From NCBI RefSeq assembly GCF_004349245.1, contig NZ_SMLC01000009.1:1-64000 (forward strand): 64,000 nucleotides of DNA, given 5' to 3'. Source of the DNA: Actinomadura sp. 6K520 (lineage in GTDB: Bacteria; Actinomycetota; Actinomycetes; Streptosporangiales; Streptosporangiaceae). Of this stretch, positions 24,131 to 32,898 are shown piece after piece; positions within the stretch are counted from its first letter, which is position 1, and every line of letters begins with the position of its first letter. The notes beneath the pieces are model-generated. The model made no database searches. It was not told where the DNA came from and saw nothing but the letters and a program-made list of their open reading frames with translations. Both the position numbers and the translations under genes were made by a program.

Positions 24131-25156
24131 ATGACGGCATCCGATCCCCGGGTCCTCATCCTGACCCAGGAGTTCGACCCGACGGTCGATCCGGTCATCA
24201 CGACCCTGTCCGAACGGGGCACCGAGGTCGTGCGCGTGGACCTGAGCTACTTCCCGCGCCGGCTGACGTTCACCACCTCGGACTTCGGCGACGGCGGCCG
24301 GCGGATACTGCGCCACCGGGACCGGGAGCTGGACCTCGACCGGCTCTCGGGGGTGTGGTACCGCCGGCCCACCGGCTTCGACTTCGGGCCGGACATGCCG
24401 GAACCGGAGCGGTTGTTCGCGCGCAAGGAGGCCATGCAGGCCATCGGCGGCATCCTGCGCGCGACCGACTGCCTCTGGGTCAACCGGCCGGACATCGACG
24501 CGATCGGGGAGCTCAAGCCGTACCAGCTGGAGCTCGCCAAGCGGCTCGGGTTCCGCGTGCCGCGGACGCTGCTCACCAATGATCCGCGGGAGGTGGCGGA
24601 CCTGCTGGAGCGGGCCGGCGCCCCGATCGTCTACAAATCGCAGATAGGCGGGGTGATCCATTACCCGGGCGCATTCCCGGGCGGGCTCCTCACCGCGGTC
24701 GTCGGCGACGAGATCAAGGAGAATCTGGACCGGGTGGGCCACACGATGTGCATGTTCCAGGAGTACATCGAAAAGGCGTACGAGGTCCGGCTCACCGTCA
24801 TCGGGAACACCTATTTCCCGGTGACGATCAATTCGCAGGAAATGGATTCCACCAGGGTGGACTGGCGGGGCGAGGCGGGCGAGGTCGCCGTCCTGCCCTA
24901 CGGCGAGTACCACCCGCTGCCGGAGGAGGTCGTCAAGCGGACCCAGGCGCTGCTCGCGGAGCTGAACGCGGTGTACGCCGCGGTCGACTTCATCGTCACG
25001 CCCGACGGCGAGCACGTGTTCCTGGAGGTCAACCCGGCCGGCCAGTTCATGTGGATGGAGCATGACCTGGGCCTGCCGCTCGCCGCGCGGATGGCCGACC
25101 TGCTGGAGCGGGGCGGGCCGTTCCGGCGCGGGGACGCGGTGCAGGTCGGGTACTGA
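24131..25156 (+). CDS. ATP-grasp peptide ligase (graspetide maturase, MvdD/TgmB-like)
   Basis: This 341-residue ATP-grasp enzyme has the graspetide-ligase N terminus (VLILTQEFDPTVDPVITTL, then VDLSYFPRR), an ATP-binding lysine K169 in IVYKSQIGG, the substrate/ATP segment EKAYEVRLTVIG (E218, R220) and Mg ligands E299/N301 in FLEVNPAGQF. Such enzymes phosphorylate Asp/Glu side chains and close lactones or lactams with Thr/Ser/Lys of the precursor. It starts 4 bases after precursor 2. Lack of a methyltransferase gene separates it from the classic TgmABC layout. Confidence 0.88.
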   Translation: MTASDPRVLILTQEFDPTVDPVITTLSERGTEVVRVDLSYFPRRLTFTTSDFGDGGRRILRHRDRELDLDRLSGVWYRRPTGFDFGPDMPEPERLFARKEAMQAIGGILRATDCLWVNRPDIDAIGELKPYQLELAKRLGFRVPRTLLTNDPREVADLLERAGAPIVYKSQIGGVIHYPGAFPGGLLTAVVGDEIKENLDRVGHTMCMFQEYIEKAYEVRLTVIGNTYFPVTINSQEMDSTRVDWRGEAGEVAVLPYGEYHPLPEEVVKRTQALLAELNAVYAAVDFIVTPDGEHVFLEVNPAGQFMWMEHDLGLPLAARMADLLERGGPFRRGDAVQVGY

Positions 25157-25182
25157 GTGCACCGGAGAAGGGAGCGGGCGGC

Positions 25183-25743
25183 GTGGCCGGGGCGATGCCG
25201 TATCTGACGATCGGGTGCCAGGCGGTCGTCGCGGTCGCGTTCGCCCGCTCCTGCGCCGCGAAGGCCGCCGGCCGGGCCGCCTTCGCCGACTTCCGGCGCT
25301 GGCTGTCCGGCGCCGTGCGGGTTCCGGCGCCGCTCGCCGCCCCGGCCGCCGCCGGAGCGGTCGCCGCCGAGGCGGCCACCGCGGCGGCGCTGCTGGTCCC
25401 GCCGCTCGTCCCGGCCGGCTTCCTGGCCGCCGCCCTGCTGCTGGCCGGCTTCACCGCGGCGGTGGTGTCGATGATCCGCCGCCGGGTGCGGGTGCCGTGC
25501 CGGTGCTTCGGCGCCGGCCGCCGGCCGCCGGGCGTCCCGCACGTCGCGCGGAACCTGGTGCTGCTGGCGGCCGCGGCCTGCGGCGCGGTGACGGCGGTGG
25601 CCGGGGACGGGCCGCCGCCGTTCGACGCGGCGGCGGTGCTCGCCGCGGTCGCCGGCGCGGCGACCGCGCTGCTGCTGACCGAGCTGGAGGAGATCGCCGA
25701 TCTCGTCCGGCCCCTGGCCGTTACCAGCGAGGAGGCCCCATGA
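25183..25743 (+). CDS. MauE-like integral membrane protein
   Basis: This 186-residue protein has about four membrane segments and the MauE signature CRCFG (C106, C108) after the third. MauE/DoxX-type proteins pair with thioredoxin-like partners to move thiol equivalents across the membrane. GTG 25183 has AGGGAG upstream, and the stop overlaps the redoxin ATG. In this operon it probably serves cysteine redox steps of the exported peptide. Confidence 0.8.
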   Translation: MAGAMPYLTIGCQAVVAVAFARSCAAKAAGRAAFADFRRWLSGAVRVPAPLAAPAAAGAVAAEAATAAALLVPPLVPAGFLAAALLLAGFTAAVVSMIRRRVRVPCRCFGAGRRPPGVPHVARNLVLLAAAACGAVTAVAGDGPPPFDAAAVLAAVAGAATALLLTELEEIADLVRPLAVTSEEAP

Positions 25744-26303
25744 CGGTGTCCACGGCCGCGATCATGGTCGTCGGTGTGCTGTGCCTGGTCGACATCGCGC
25801 TCACGCTCGCGGTGATCCGGCGGCTCAACGAGCAGGGCCGGCTGCTGGCCGAACCGGGCCGGGCGCCGGCCGGGCGGGGCTATCCCCCGCCGCTGGAGAT
25901 CGCGCCCGGCGAGCGGGTCGGGGACTTCGCCGTCGCCACCGTGGACGGCGAACCGGTCTCCAGGGCCGGCCTGCGGGACACCACCCTGCTGGCGTTCATG
26001 GCGCCCGGATGCCAGTCGTGCGAGCACAGCCTGCCGGAGTTCCTCGCCCGCGCCGGCGCGGCCCCCGGCGGCCGGGACGGCGTCCTCGCGGTGGTGCTCG
26101 GCAAGGGCCCGGGACGGGACGAGCTGTGCGCGAAGCTGGCGCCGGTGGCGCGGGTGCTGACCGAGGACGAGGAGGGCGGGCCGCTCGTCCAGGCGTTCGG
26201 CGTCGGCGCGCTTCCCGCGTTCGCCGTCCTGGCCGGGGACGTGGTGGTGGCCAGCTACGCGCTCCCCGAGCAGCTCCCGGTCGCGGACGACACGCCCGCG
26301 TGA
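25740..26303 (+). CDS. Membrane-anchored thioredoxin-like protein (MauD/TlpA-type)
   Basis: This 187-residue protein has an N-terminal anchor (4-26) and a redoxin domain with active-site C91-Q-S-C94 in MAPGCQSCEHSLPEF, then GVGALPAFAVL with the cis-Pro of the fold. It should act outside the membrane on disulfides. It is coupled to the MauE-like gene by an ATGA overlap, mirroring mauE-mauD pairs. The three-Cys precursor 2 is an obvious candidate substrate, but this is inference. Confidence 0.85.
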   Translation: MTVSTAAIMVVGVLCLVDIALTLAVIRRLNEQGRLLAEPGRAPAGRGYPPPLEIAPGERVGDFAVATVDGEPVSRAGLRDTTLLAFMAPGCQSCEHSLPEFLARAGAAPGGRDGVLAVVLGKGPGRDELCAKLAPVARVLTEDEEGGPLVQAFGVGALPAFAVLAGDVVVASYALPEQLPVADDTPA

Positions 26304-26316
26304 GCCGGGCACCCGC

Positions 26317-28146
26317 ATGAACGAGGAACGGCCCCGGTACGCGGCGGGCTCGCTGCGGGCGGTGGCGGAGCTCGCCTGGTCGGCCGGGCGCGGACGGCTG
26401 CTGCTCCGGGTCGTCCTGGCCGTCGTGGCGAGCGCGGTCCCGGTGACGCTGGCCTGGCTGACCAAGACGATCCTGGACGGGCTGGCCGAGCCGGGGCGCC
26501 CGCTGCTGGTACCCGTCCTGCTGCTGGCCCTGGCGGGTGTGGCGGCGGCCGTCCTGCCGCACGCGGTCCCCTACGTCGAGGCGGAGCTGCAGCGGGCCAT
26601 CGACCTGCTGTGCCGACGGCGCCTCTACGCGGCGGTGGCGCGGCTGCCCGGGCTGCGGCACCTGGAGAACCCGCGGTTCCAGGACCGGCTCGCGCTCGCC
26701 GGGGAGACCGGGTCGTCCGGGCCGGCGGAGGTGGTCGGCGGGACGCTCGCGGGCCTGCAGGGGACGCTCATGCTCGGCGGCTTCCTCGGCACCCTCGCCG
26801 TGCTGAACGCGTGGATGCTGCTGCCCGTCGGCCTCGCGGGGCTGGTCGCGCTGCACGGGCAGGTCCGGCTGAGCCGCTACCGGGCCCGCGTCCACGGACG
26901 GCTCGGGCACGCCACCCGGCGCGAGTTCTTCTACGCCCAGTTGCTGAACAGCACGAGCGCCGCCAAGGAGGTCCGCCTGTACGGGCTGGGCGGGCTGTTC
27001 GGCGCGCGGATGCTGGCGGAGCTGCGCTGGATCAACGCGCAGCGCCGCCGGATGGACCGCCGGGAGCTGCTCGTCCAGGGCCTGCACGGCGCGCTGGGCG
27101 CCGTGGTCGCCGGGGCGGGGCTGGTGTGGGCGGTGGACGCCGCGCGGAACGGCCGGCTGACCGTGGGGGACGTGGCGATGTTCGTCGCGGCCGTCGCGGG
27201 CGTCCAGGACGGCCTGGCCATCATGATCAGCAGCGCGGGCCGCACGCACGAGGCGATGCTGCTGTTCGGCCACTACCGCCACGTCGTCGAGGCCGAACCC
27301 GACCTGGCGGCACCGCGGGGACGGGCCCGCACCGTCCGGCCGCTCCGCGAGGGCGTCGAGCTGCGGGACGTCTGGTTCCGCTACGGCGACGACCTGCCGT
27401 GGGTGCTGCGGGGCGTGTCGCTGACGATCCCGGCGGGCGGGACGGCCGCGCTGGTCGGGGCGAACGGCGCGGGGAAGAGCACGCTGGTCAAGCTGCTGTG
27501 CCGGTTCTACGACCCGACCCGCGGCGCGGTGCTGTGGGACGGCGTCGACCTGCGCGAGCTGCCGGTCGAGGAACTGCGGCGCCGCATCGGCGGGATCTTC
27601 CAGGACTACGTGTGCTACGACCTCACCGCCGCCGACAACATCGGCCTCGGCGACCCCGCGGCGCTCGGCGACCGGGACCGCATCGTGGCCGCCGCGCGCC
27701 GCGCCGGGATCCACGAGGCCCTCGCCGCGCTGCCGCGCGGCTACGACACCATGCTCTCGCGCGCCTTCGACGTGCCCGCCTACGACGATCCCGGCACGGG
27801 GGTGCTGCTCTCCGGCGGGCAGTGGCAGCGGGTCGCGCTCGCCCGCGCCCTCCTCCGCGACCGGACCGACCTGCTGATCCTGGACGAGCCGAGCGCGGGC
27901 CTGGACGCCGCGGCCGAGGCCGAGCTGCACGGGCGGATGCGCGAGCACCGCGCCGGGCGGGCGGGCCTGCTCATCTCGCACCGGCTCAGCACCGTGCGGG
28001 ACGCGGACACGATCGTCGTGCTGGCCGACGGGCGGGTGGCCGAGCACGGCCCGCACGACGCGCTGCTGGCCGCGGGCGGGCGGTACGCGCGGCTGTTCCG
28101 GCTCCAGGCGTCCGGCTACCAGGAGCAGGACCGCGCCCGGCCGTGA
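26317..28146 (+). CDS. ABC transporter, fused permease-ATPase (exporter)
   Basis: This 609-residue half-transporter has an N-terminal six-helix domain (about 20-310) and an ABC domain with Walker A GANGAGKS (K387), signature LSGGQ at 498-502 and Walker B LLILDEP. It lacks a C39 peptidase domain, so leader removal must be done elsewhere. As the last gene of the RiPP operon (13 bases after the redoxin) it is the likely exporter of the modified peptide. A hairpin terminator follows. Confidence 0.9.
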   Translation: MNEERPRYAAGSLRAVAELAWSAGRGRLLLRVVLAVVASAVPVTLAWLTKTILDGLAEPGRPLLVPVLLLALAGVAAAVLPHAVPYVEAELQRAIDLLCRRRLYAAVARLPGLRHLENPRFQDRLALAGETGSSGPAEVVGGTLAGLQGTLMLGGFLGTLAVLNAWMLLPVGLAGLVALHGQVRLSRYRARVHGRLGHATRREFFYAQLLNSTSAAKEVRLYGLGGLFGARMLAELRWINAQRRRMDRRELLVQGLHGALGAVVAGAGLVWAVDAARNGRLTVGDVAMFVAAVAGVQDGLAIMISSAGRTHEAMLLFGHYRHVVEAEPDLAAPRGRARTVRPLREGVELRDVWFRYGDDLPWVLRGVSLTIPAGGTAALVGANGAGKSTLVKLLCRFYDPTRGAVLWDGVDLRELPVEELRRRIGGIFQDYVCYDLTAADNIGLGDPAALGDRDRIVAAARRAGIHEALAALPRGYDTMLSRAFDVPAYDDPGTGVLLSGGQWQRVALARALLRDRTDLLILDEPSAGLDAAAEAELHGRMREHRAGRAGLLISHRLSTVRDADTIVVLADGRVAEHGPHDALLAAGGRYARLFRLQASGYQEQDRARP

Positions 28147-28151
28147 GAGAC

Positions 28152-28167
28152 CCGGCCGCCGGGCCGG
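28152..28167 (+). terminator. Hairpin after the ABC exporter
   Basis: CCGGCC (28152-28157) pairs with GGCCGG (28162-28167) with a 4-base loop, then CTTGTTG. It ends the graspetide operon just before the SDR promoter. Confidence 0.55.
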
Positions 28168-28171
28168 CTTG

Positions 28172-28208
28172 TTGACAAGAACACCCCGCAGACCTGACTA
28201 TGCGCTTA
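28172..28208 (+). promoter_or_regulatory. SDR promoter with shared operator
   Basis: TTGACA (28172-28177), 17 nt, then TGACTATGCGCTTA (28195-28208). The ACTATGCGCTTAGT part is a near-palindrome (12 of 14). The identical layout occurs before the SMP-30 gene, so both promoters are probably bound by the same regulator, likely the TetR at 20436. Confidence 0.65.
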
Positions 28209-28240
28209 GTTAGTTGCGGTCCAGCGGCCGAAGGAGAGAG

Positions 28241-28978
28241 ATGGCGAATCTGACGTTCGACTTCGCCGGGCGGATCGTCGTCGTCACCGGCGCGGCCCGC
28301 GGCGTCGGCCGGGCCATCGGGGAGCACTTCCACAACGCCGGCGCGAAGGTGTACCTGGTCGACTCCGACGCGGCGGAGGTCAGGGTCGCCGAGAGCGAGA
28401 CCGGCGCGGTCGGCCTGGTCGCCGACGTCTCCGACACCGCCCAGGTCACCGACGTGGTGGAGCGGGTCGTGGCGAGCGCGGGCCGCATCGACGTGCTGGT
28501 CAACAACGCGGGCATCCTGCGCGACGGCGTGCTGTGGAAGCTGTCGGACGAGGACTACGAGGCCGTCATGGCGGTCCACGCCGGCGGGACCTTCCGGTTC
28601 ACCCGCGCCGCGGTACCCCATTTCCGGCGGCAGGGCGGGGGACGGATCATCAACGTCACCTCCTACACCGGCCTGCGCGGCAACCCGGGCCAGTCGAACT
28701 ACGCCATGGCCAAGGCCGGGATCATCGGGTTCACCAAGACGGCGGCCAAGGAGCTCGCACGGTTCGGCGTCACGGTGAACGCGATCTCGCCCAACGCGCA
28801 GACCCGCATGATCGCCTCCATCCCCCCGGAGAAGCTCGCGCAGCTGACCGCCGAGACCCCGCTGGGCCGCTTCGCCGACCCGTCGGAGATAGCCGGCGCC
28901 GTGGCGTTCCTGGCCTCGGAGGAGGCCTCCTACATCACCGGCGTCGTGCTGCCCGTCGACGGAGGCATCTCGTTGTGA
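28241..28978 (+). CDS. Short-chain dehydrogenase/reductase
   Basis: This 245-residue classical SDR has the cofactor motif TGAARGVG (G17 to G23), NNAG at 88-91, catalytic S141, Y154 and K158, and a C-terminal GVVLPVDGGISL. D41 after the second strand suggests NAD(H). It resembles FabG/hydroxyacyl dehydrogenases. AAGGAGAG precedes ATG 28241. The shared promoter ties it to the SMP-30 hydrolase; a PucR regulator gene follows 45 bases later. Confidence 0.92.
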   Translation: MANLTFDFAGRIVVVTGAARGVGRAIGEHFHNAGAKVYLVDSDAAEVRVAESETGAVGLVADVSDTAQVTDVVERVVASAGRIDVLVNNAGILRDGVLWKLSDEDYEAVMAVHAGGTFRFTRAAVPHFRRQGGGRIINVTSYTGLRGNPGQSNYAMAKAGIIGFTKTAAKELARFGVTVNAISPNAQTRMIASIPPEKLAQLTAETPLGRFADPSEIAGAVAFLASEEASYITGVVLPVDGGISL

Positions 28979-29023
28979 CGCCCACCAGCCGCTGACGTAC
29001 GGACACGGACGGACGGAGCACCG

Positions 29024-30958
29024 ATGAACTGGGCAGTGACGCTGCACCCGACCATGACCCCGACGCCGCCCACCGTCTTCCTCGACCTGCTGGCCCGCGA
29101 GGCCTCCCCCGCCGAGTTCGAGGGGCCGCTGGTGGCGGCCCGCGCGGCGGGCGCCGGCCCCGAGGCGCTGGCGGAACTGGAGGCCGCCCAGCTCGCGGCG
29201 CTGCGCGTCCGCGCCATCATGCAGCGGTACGCCTGCCGCGAGGCCGAGCTGGCCGCGCTTTTCGACACCGCCGGCGAGCTGGCCGCGCTGCGCGACCACG
29301 ACGCGATCCTGGAGGCGATCGTGCACCGCGCCCGGCGGCTGCTGAACGCCGACGTCGCCTACATGACGCTGAACGACGACGAGCCCGGCGACACCCGCAT
29401 GAGGGTGACCGACGGCGCGGTCTCGGCGGCGTTCCGGCGACTGCGGGTCCCGCTGGGCGACGGGCTCGGCGGGCTGGTGGCACAGACGGCGATGCCCTAC
29501 AGCAGCGACCACTACCTGAAGGACCCGCAGTTCCGGCACCGCACCTTCATCGACGAGGCGGTGGCCGAGGAGGGTCTTGTCGCGATCCTGGGCGTGCCGA
29601 TGCGGCTCGGCAGCCGGGTGATCGGCGTGCTGTACGCGGCCAACCGCAGCGAGCGTCCGTTCGACCAGGAGAAGGCGGTGCTGCTGGGCTCGCTGGCCGC
29701 GCACGCCGCCGTGGCCATCGACAACGCCCGGCTGCTGGCGGAGAACCGCAGGGCGCTGGAGGAGCTGAACACGGCCGGCGCGAAGGTCAGGGCGCGCAGC
29801 GCGGCCGTGGAGCGGGCGGCCCAGGCGCACGACCGCATCACCGCCCTGGTGGTGCGCGGCGGCGGCGCCGGGGAGGTGGCCGCGGTGGTCACCGAGGTTC
29901 TGGGCGGGTCGCTGCACGTCCTGGACGCCGACGGCCGTCCGCTGGCCGCCTCCGGCGACCCGGCCCCGCTCACCGAGGACGAGTTCTCCGGTGTCATGGC
30001 CGCCGCGCACTCCGCGCGGGCCAGGGGCCGCACGGTGCGGCGGGGCGACCTGTGGATCGCCCCGATATCCACCGGAGACGAGGTGCTCGGCACACTGGCG
30101 CTGCGCACGGCGGAGGAGGTCTCCGACGCGGATCGGCGCATCCTGGAACGCGCCGCCCTGGTCACCGCGCTGCTGTTGCTGCTGCGGCGCAGCGCGACCG
30201 AGGCGGAGGGGCGGGTGCGGGGCGAGCTGCTGGACGACCTGCTGAGCGGCCGGGCGGACGGGACCGAGGCGTTCGAAGCGCGGGCCCGCCGGGTGAACGT
30301 GGACCTCGACGCCTCCCATGTCGTGCTCGCGGTCCGCTGCGCCTCGCCCGAGCAGCGCAGGCGCGCCGCGTTCTGGGCGGCGTCGCACGCCGCCGTGTCG
30401 CACGGGCTGGCGGCGGCCCACAGCGAGGAGGTCGTGCTCCTGCTGCCGGGGGACGAGCCAGGCGAGACGGCACAGCGGATCTCCAGGGAGCTGGGTGCCA
30501 CGCTCGCGGTGCCCGTCACGGTCGGCGCGGCAGGGCCGGTGCGCGACCCCGCCGGGTTTCCCGCCGCCCACCGGGAGGCGCAGCGCTGCGCCGACGCGCT
30601 GCTGGCCCTCGGCCGCGGCGACGGCGGCGCGGCCGCCCGCGAGCTGGGGTTCGTCGGCCTGCTGATCGGCGCGGACCGCGACGTCGGCGGCTTCCTGCGG
30701 GCGACGCTCGGCCCGGTGCTCGACTACGACGCCCGCCGCGGGACGTCCCTCGTCCGGACCATGGAGGGCTACTTCGGCGCCGGGGGCAGCCTGTCCAGGA
30801 CCGCCGAGCGCCTGCACATCCACGTCAACACCGTCACCCAGCGACTCAACCGCGTCGGCCGCCTGCTCGGCGACGGCTGGCAGGAGCCCGACCGGGCCCT
30901 GGAGATCCAGCTGGCGCTGCGCCTGCACCATCTCCAGAGCCCGGGCCCCCGGGGCTGA
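29024..30958 (+). CDS. GAF-domain PucR/CdaR-family transcriptional regulator
   Basis: This 644-residue regulator has a GAF domain (about 75-235; LNADVAYMTLNDD, GLGGLVAQTAMPYSSDHY), a central GGDEF-like/CdaR region, and a C-terminal PucR helix-turn-helix (GGSLSRTAERLHIHVNTVTQRLNRVG). Such proteins often activate catabolic operons on sensing the substrate. It follows the SDR gene and converges on a Liv-type importer, so a role in controlling uptake and oxidation of a small organic acid or amide is plausible. Confidence 0.88.
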   Translation: MNWAVTLHPTMTPTPPTVFLDLLAREASPAEFEGPLVAARAAGAGPEALAELEAAQLAALRVRAIMQRYACREAELAALFDTAGELAALRDHDAILEAIVHRARRLLNADVAYMTLNDDEPGDTRMRVTDGAVSAAFRRLRVPLGDGLGGLVAQTAMPYSSDHYLKDPQFRHRTFIDEAVAEEGLVAILGVPMRLGSRVIGVLYAANRSERPFDQEKAVLLGSLAAHAAVAIDNARLLAENRRALEELNTAGAKVRARSAAVERAAQAHDRITALVVRGGGAGEVAAVVTEVLGGSLHVLDADGRPLAASGDPAPLTEDEFSGVMAAAHSARARGRTVRRGDLWIAPISTGDEVLGTLALRTAEEVSDADRRILERAALVTALLLLLRRSATEAEGRVRGELLDDLLSGRADGTEAFEARARRVNVDLDASHVVLAVRCASPEQRRRAAFWAASHAAVSHGLAAAHSEEVVLLLPGDEPGETAQRISRELGATLAVPVTVGAAGPVRDPAGFPAAHREAQRCADALLALGRGDGGAAARELGFVGLLIGADRDVGGFLRATLGPVLDYDARRGTSLVRTMEGYFGAGGSLSRTAERLHIHVNTVTQRLNRVGRLLGDGWQEPDRALEIQLALRLHHLQSPGPRG

Positions 30959-31021
30959 CCCGGTCAACAAGCGAGGGCCGGTCAAGAGAGCGGGGGGTGG
31001 CCGGGATCGCGACGGGCCGGG

Positions 31022-32029
31022 TCAGGCCGGCGTGTCGACGGGCTTCCTCGGCTCCTCCGCCGCGCCGCCGGACGGGGCGGCCGCGCGCCGGAAGACCGGC
31101 AGGTCGGCGGCCGTCCCCCAGATGCCCCGGCGGAACAGCAGCACGATCACGATGAAGATCGTGCCCGTGACGATCCCGGTCTCCTGGAACCCGGCGCCGG
31201 CCAGGTAGTCCTGGAGCTGGACGATCAGGGCCGCCCCGACGGCTCCGCCCCACAGCGTGCCGATGCCGCCGAGGATGACCATCATCACGACCTGCCCGGA
31301 GGTGGTCCAGTAGACCCCTTCCAGCGAGGCGAAGCCGTGGCCGATGGCGAACACGCCCCCGGCCGTCCCGGCGAGCGCGGCGGACAGGACGAACGCCACG
31401 AGCCTGTAGCGGTCGACGGGGTAGCCCAGGGCGCGTGCGCGAGCGGGGTTGTCGCGGATCGACACCAGCACCCGGCCGAACGGGGAGCGGACGATGCGCC
31501 AGGCGGCGAACAGCCCGGCCAGCGCGAACGGCAGGCCCGCGTAGTAGAAGTAGAACGGGTCGGACAGGTCGAGGCCGAACAGCTCCCGAGGAATGCCCTG
31601 CAACCCGTTCTCGCCGCCTGTGACGTCCCGCCACTGGTTGGCGATGAAGTAGATCATCTGGGCGAAGGCCAGGGTGACCATGGCGAAGTAGATGCCGGTC
31701 AGCCGCACCGACAGGAAGCCGATGGGCAGTGCCAACAGCGCCGCGAACGCCGCGCCGCCCGCGATGGCGACGGGGAACGGCATGCCGGTGTGCAGCGCGA
31801 TCAGGCCGGTGCAGTAGGCCGACCCGCCCCAGAACGCGGCGTGCCCGAACGACAGCAGCCCGGTGAAGCCGAGCAGCAGGTCCACCGACGCGGCGAACAG
31901 CGCCCAGCAGGCGATGTCCAGCGCCACCGGCGGGTAGATCAGCCAGGGCAGGGCCAGGGCGGCGAAGAGCCCGATCACCAGCAGCACCGTCCCGCCGCGG
32001 CCCGAGCGGGCCAGCCTGGACAGGATCAT
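31022..32029 (-). CDS. Branched-chain amino-acid-type ABC permease (LivM-like)
   Basis: This 335-residue permease has about ten membrane segments and the EAA-like loop DNPARARALGYPVDRYRLVAFVLSA typical of LivM. It should pair with the LivH-like protein as the channel of a HAAT-family importer. Its start overlaps the stop of the LivH gene by 4 bases. The substrate may be an amide, aromatic acid or amino acid rather than strictly leucine. Confidence 0.9.
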   Translation of the reverse strand: MILSRLARSGRGGTVLLVIGLFAALALPWLIYPPVALDIACWALFAASVDLLLGFTGLLSFGHAAFWGGSAYCTGLIALHTGMPFPVAIAGGAAFAALLALPIGFLSVRLTGIYFAMVTLAFAQMIYFIANQWRDVTGGENGLQGIPRELFGLDLSDPFYFYYAGLPFALAGLFAAWRIVRSPFGRVLVSIRDNPARARALGYPVDRYRLVAFVLSAALAGTAGGVFAIGHGFASLEGVYWTTSGQVVMMVILGGIGTLWGGAVGAALIVQLQDYLAGAGFQETGIVTGTIFIVIVLLFRRGIWGTAADLPVFRRAAAPSGGAAEEPRKPVDTPA

Positions 32030-32889
32030 CTGAACGCCTCCTCACGTCCGAACAGCCCCGCCGGACGCCACAGCAGCACGGCGGCCATGAGGATGAACAC
32101 CAGGGTCTGCGAGAGCGCCGGCACGTACAGGTTGCCGAGCGCCGACACCACCCCGATGGCGAAGCCCGCGACGACCGAGCCGAACACCGAGCCCAGCCCG
32201 CCGATCACCACCACCGCGAACACGGTGATGATCAGGTCGGCGCCCATCAGCGGGTTGATCGCCCGCATCGGCGCGGCCAGTACCCCGGCGAACGCGGCCA
32301 GCGCGACACCGAACCCGAACACCGGCGTCACCCACCGGCCGACGTCGATGCCCAGCGCCCGGGCCAGCTCGGGCCGCTCGGTGGCGGCCCGGACGATCAT
32401 CCCGACACGGGTACGGGTGAGCACCAGCCACACCCCGAGGCACACCACCACCGCCGTCCCGAGCACGAACACCTGGTAGGCGGGATAGGTGAACAGCCCG
32501 AGGTCGATCGTGCCGTCCAGTCCGGACGGCCTGCGGTACGGCTGGGAGTTCACCCCGTACTCCCGCTTCACCAGGTCCTGCAGGATCAGGCCCAGCCCGA
32601 AGGTGAAAAGGAGGTTGTACAGCGGATCCAGCGGCGTCAGCCGCCGGATGAACAACCGTTCCAGGACGATCCCCGCGACCCCCAGCAGCGGCGGGACGAG
32701 CACCAGGGACACCCAGAAGCTCAACCCGAACGTGTCGAGCGCGATGAACGCGCCGAAGGCGCCTAGCATGTAGAACGCGCCGTGCGCGAGGTTGACCACG
32801 CCGAGCATCCCGAAGATGACGGCGAGGCCGAGGGCGAGCAGGGCGTAGAACGCCCCGCCCACCAACCCGTTGAACGCCTGCTGGAGCAC
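32026..32889 (-). CDS. Branched-chain amino-acid-type ABC permease (LivH-like)
   Basis: This 287-residue permease starts MLQQAFNGLVGGAFYALLALGLAVIFG, a LivH-like N terminus, and has a cytoplasmic loop ATERPELARALGIDVGR. It forms a heterodimer with the LivM-like protein. It starts 9 bases after the stop of the binding-protein gene. Confidence 0.9.
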   Translation of the reverse strand: MLQQAFNGLVGGAFYALLALGLAVIFGMLGVVNLAHGAFYMLGAFGAFIALDTFGLSFWVSLVLVPPLLGVAGIVLERLFIRRLTPLDPLYNLLFTFGLGLILQDLVKREYGVNSQPYRRPSGLDGTIDLGLFTYPAYQVFVLGTAVVVCLGVWLVLTRTRVGMIVRAATERPELARALGIDVGRWVTPVFGFGVALAAFAGVLAAPMRAINPLMGADLIITVFAVVVIGGLGSVFGSVVAGFAIGVVSALGNLYVPALSQTLVFILMAAVLLWRPAGLFGREEAFR

Positions 32890-32898
32890 GCCGGGCCC

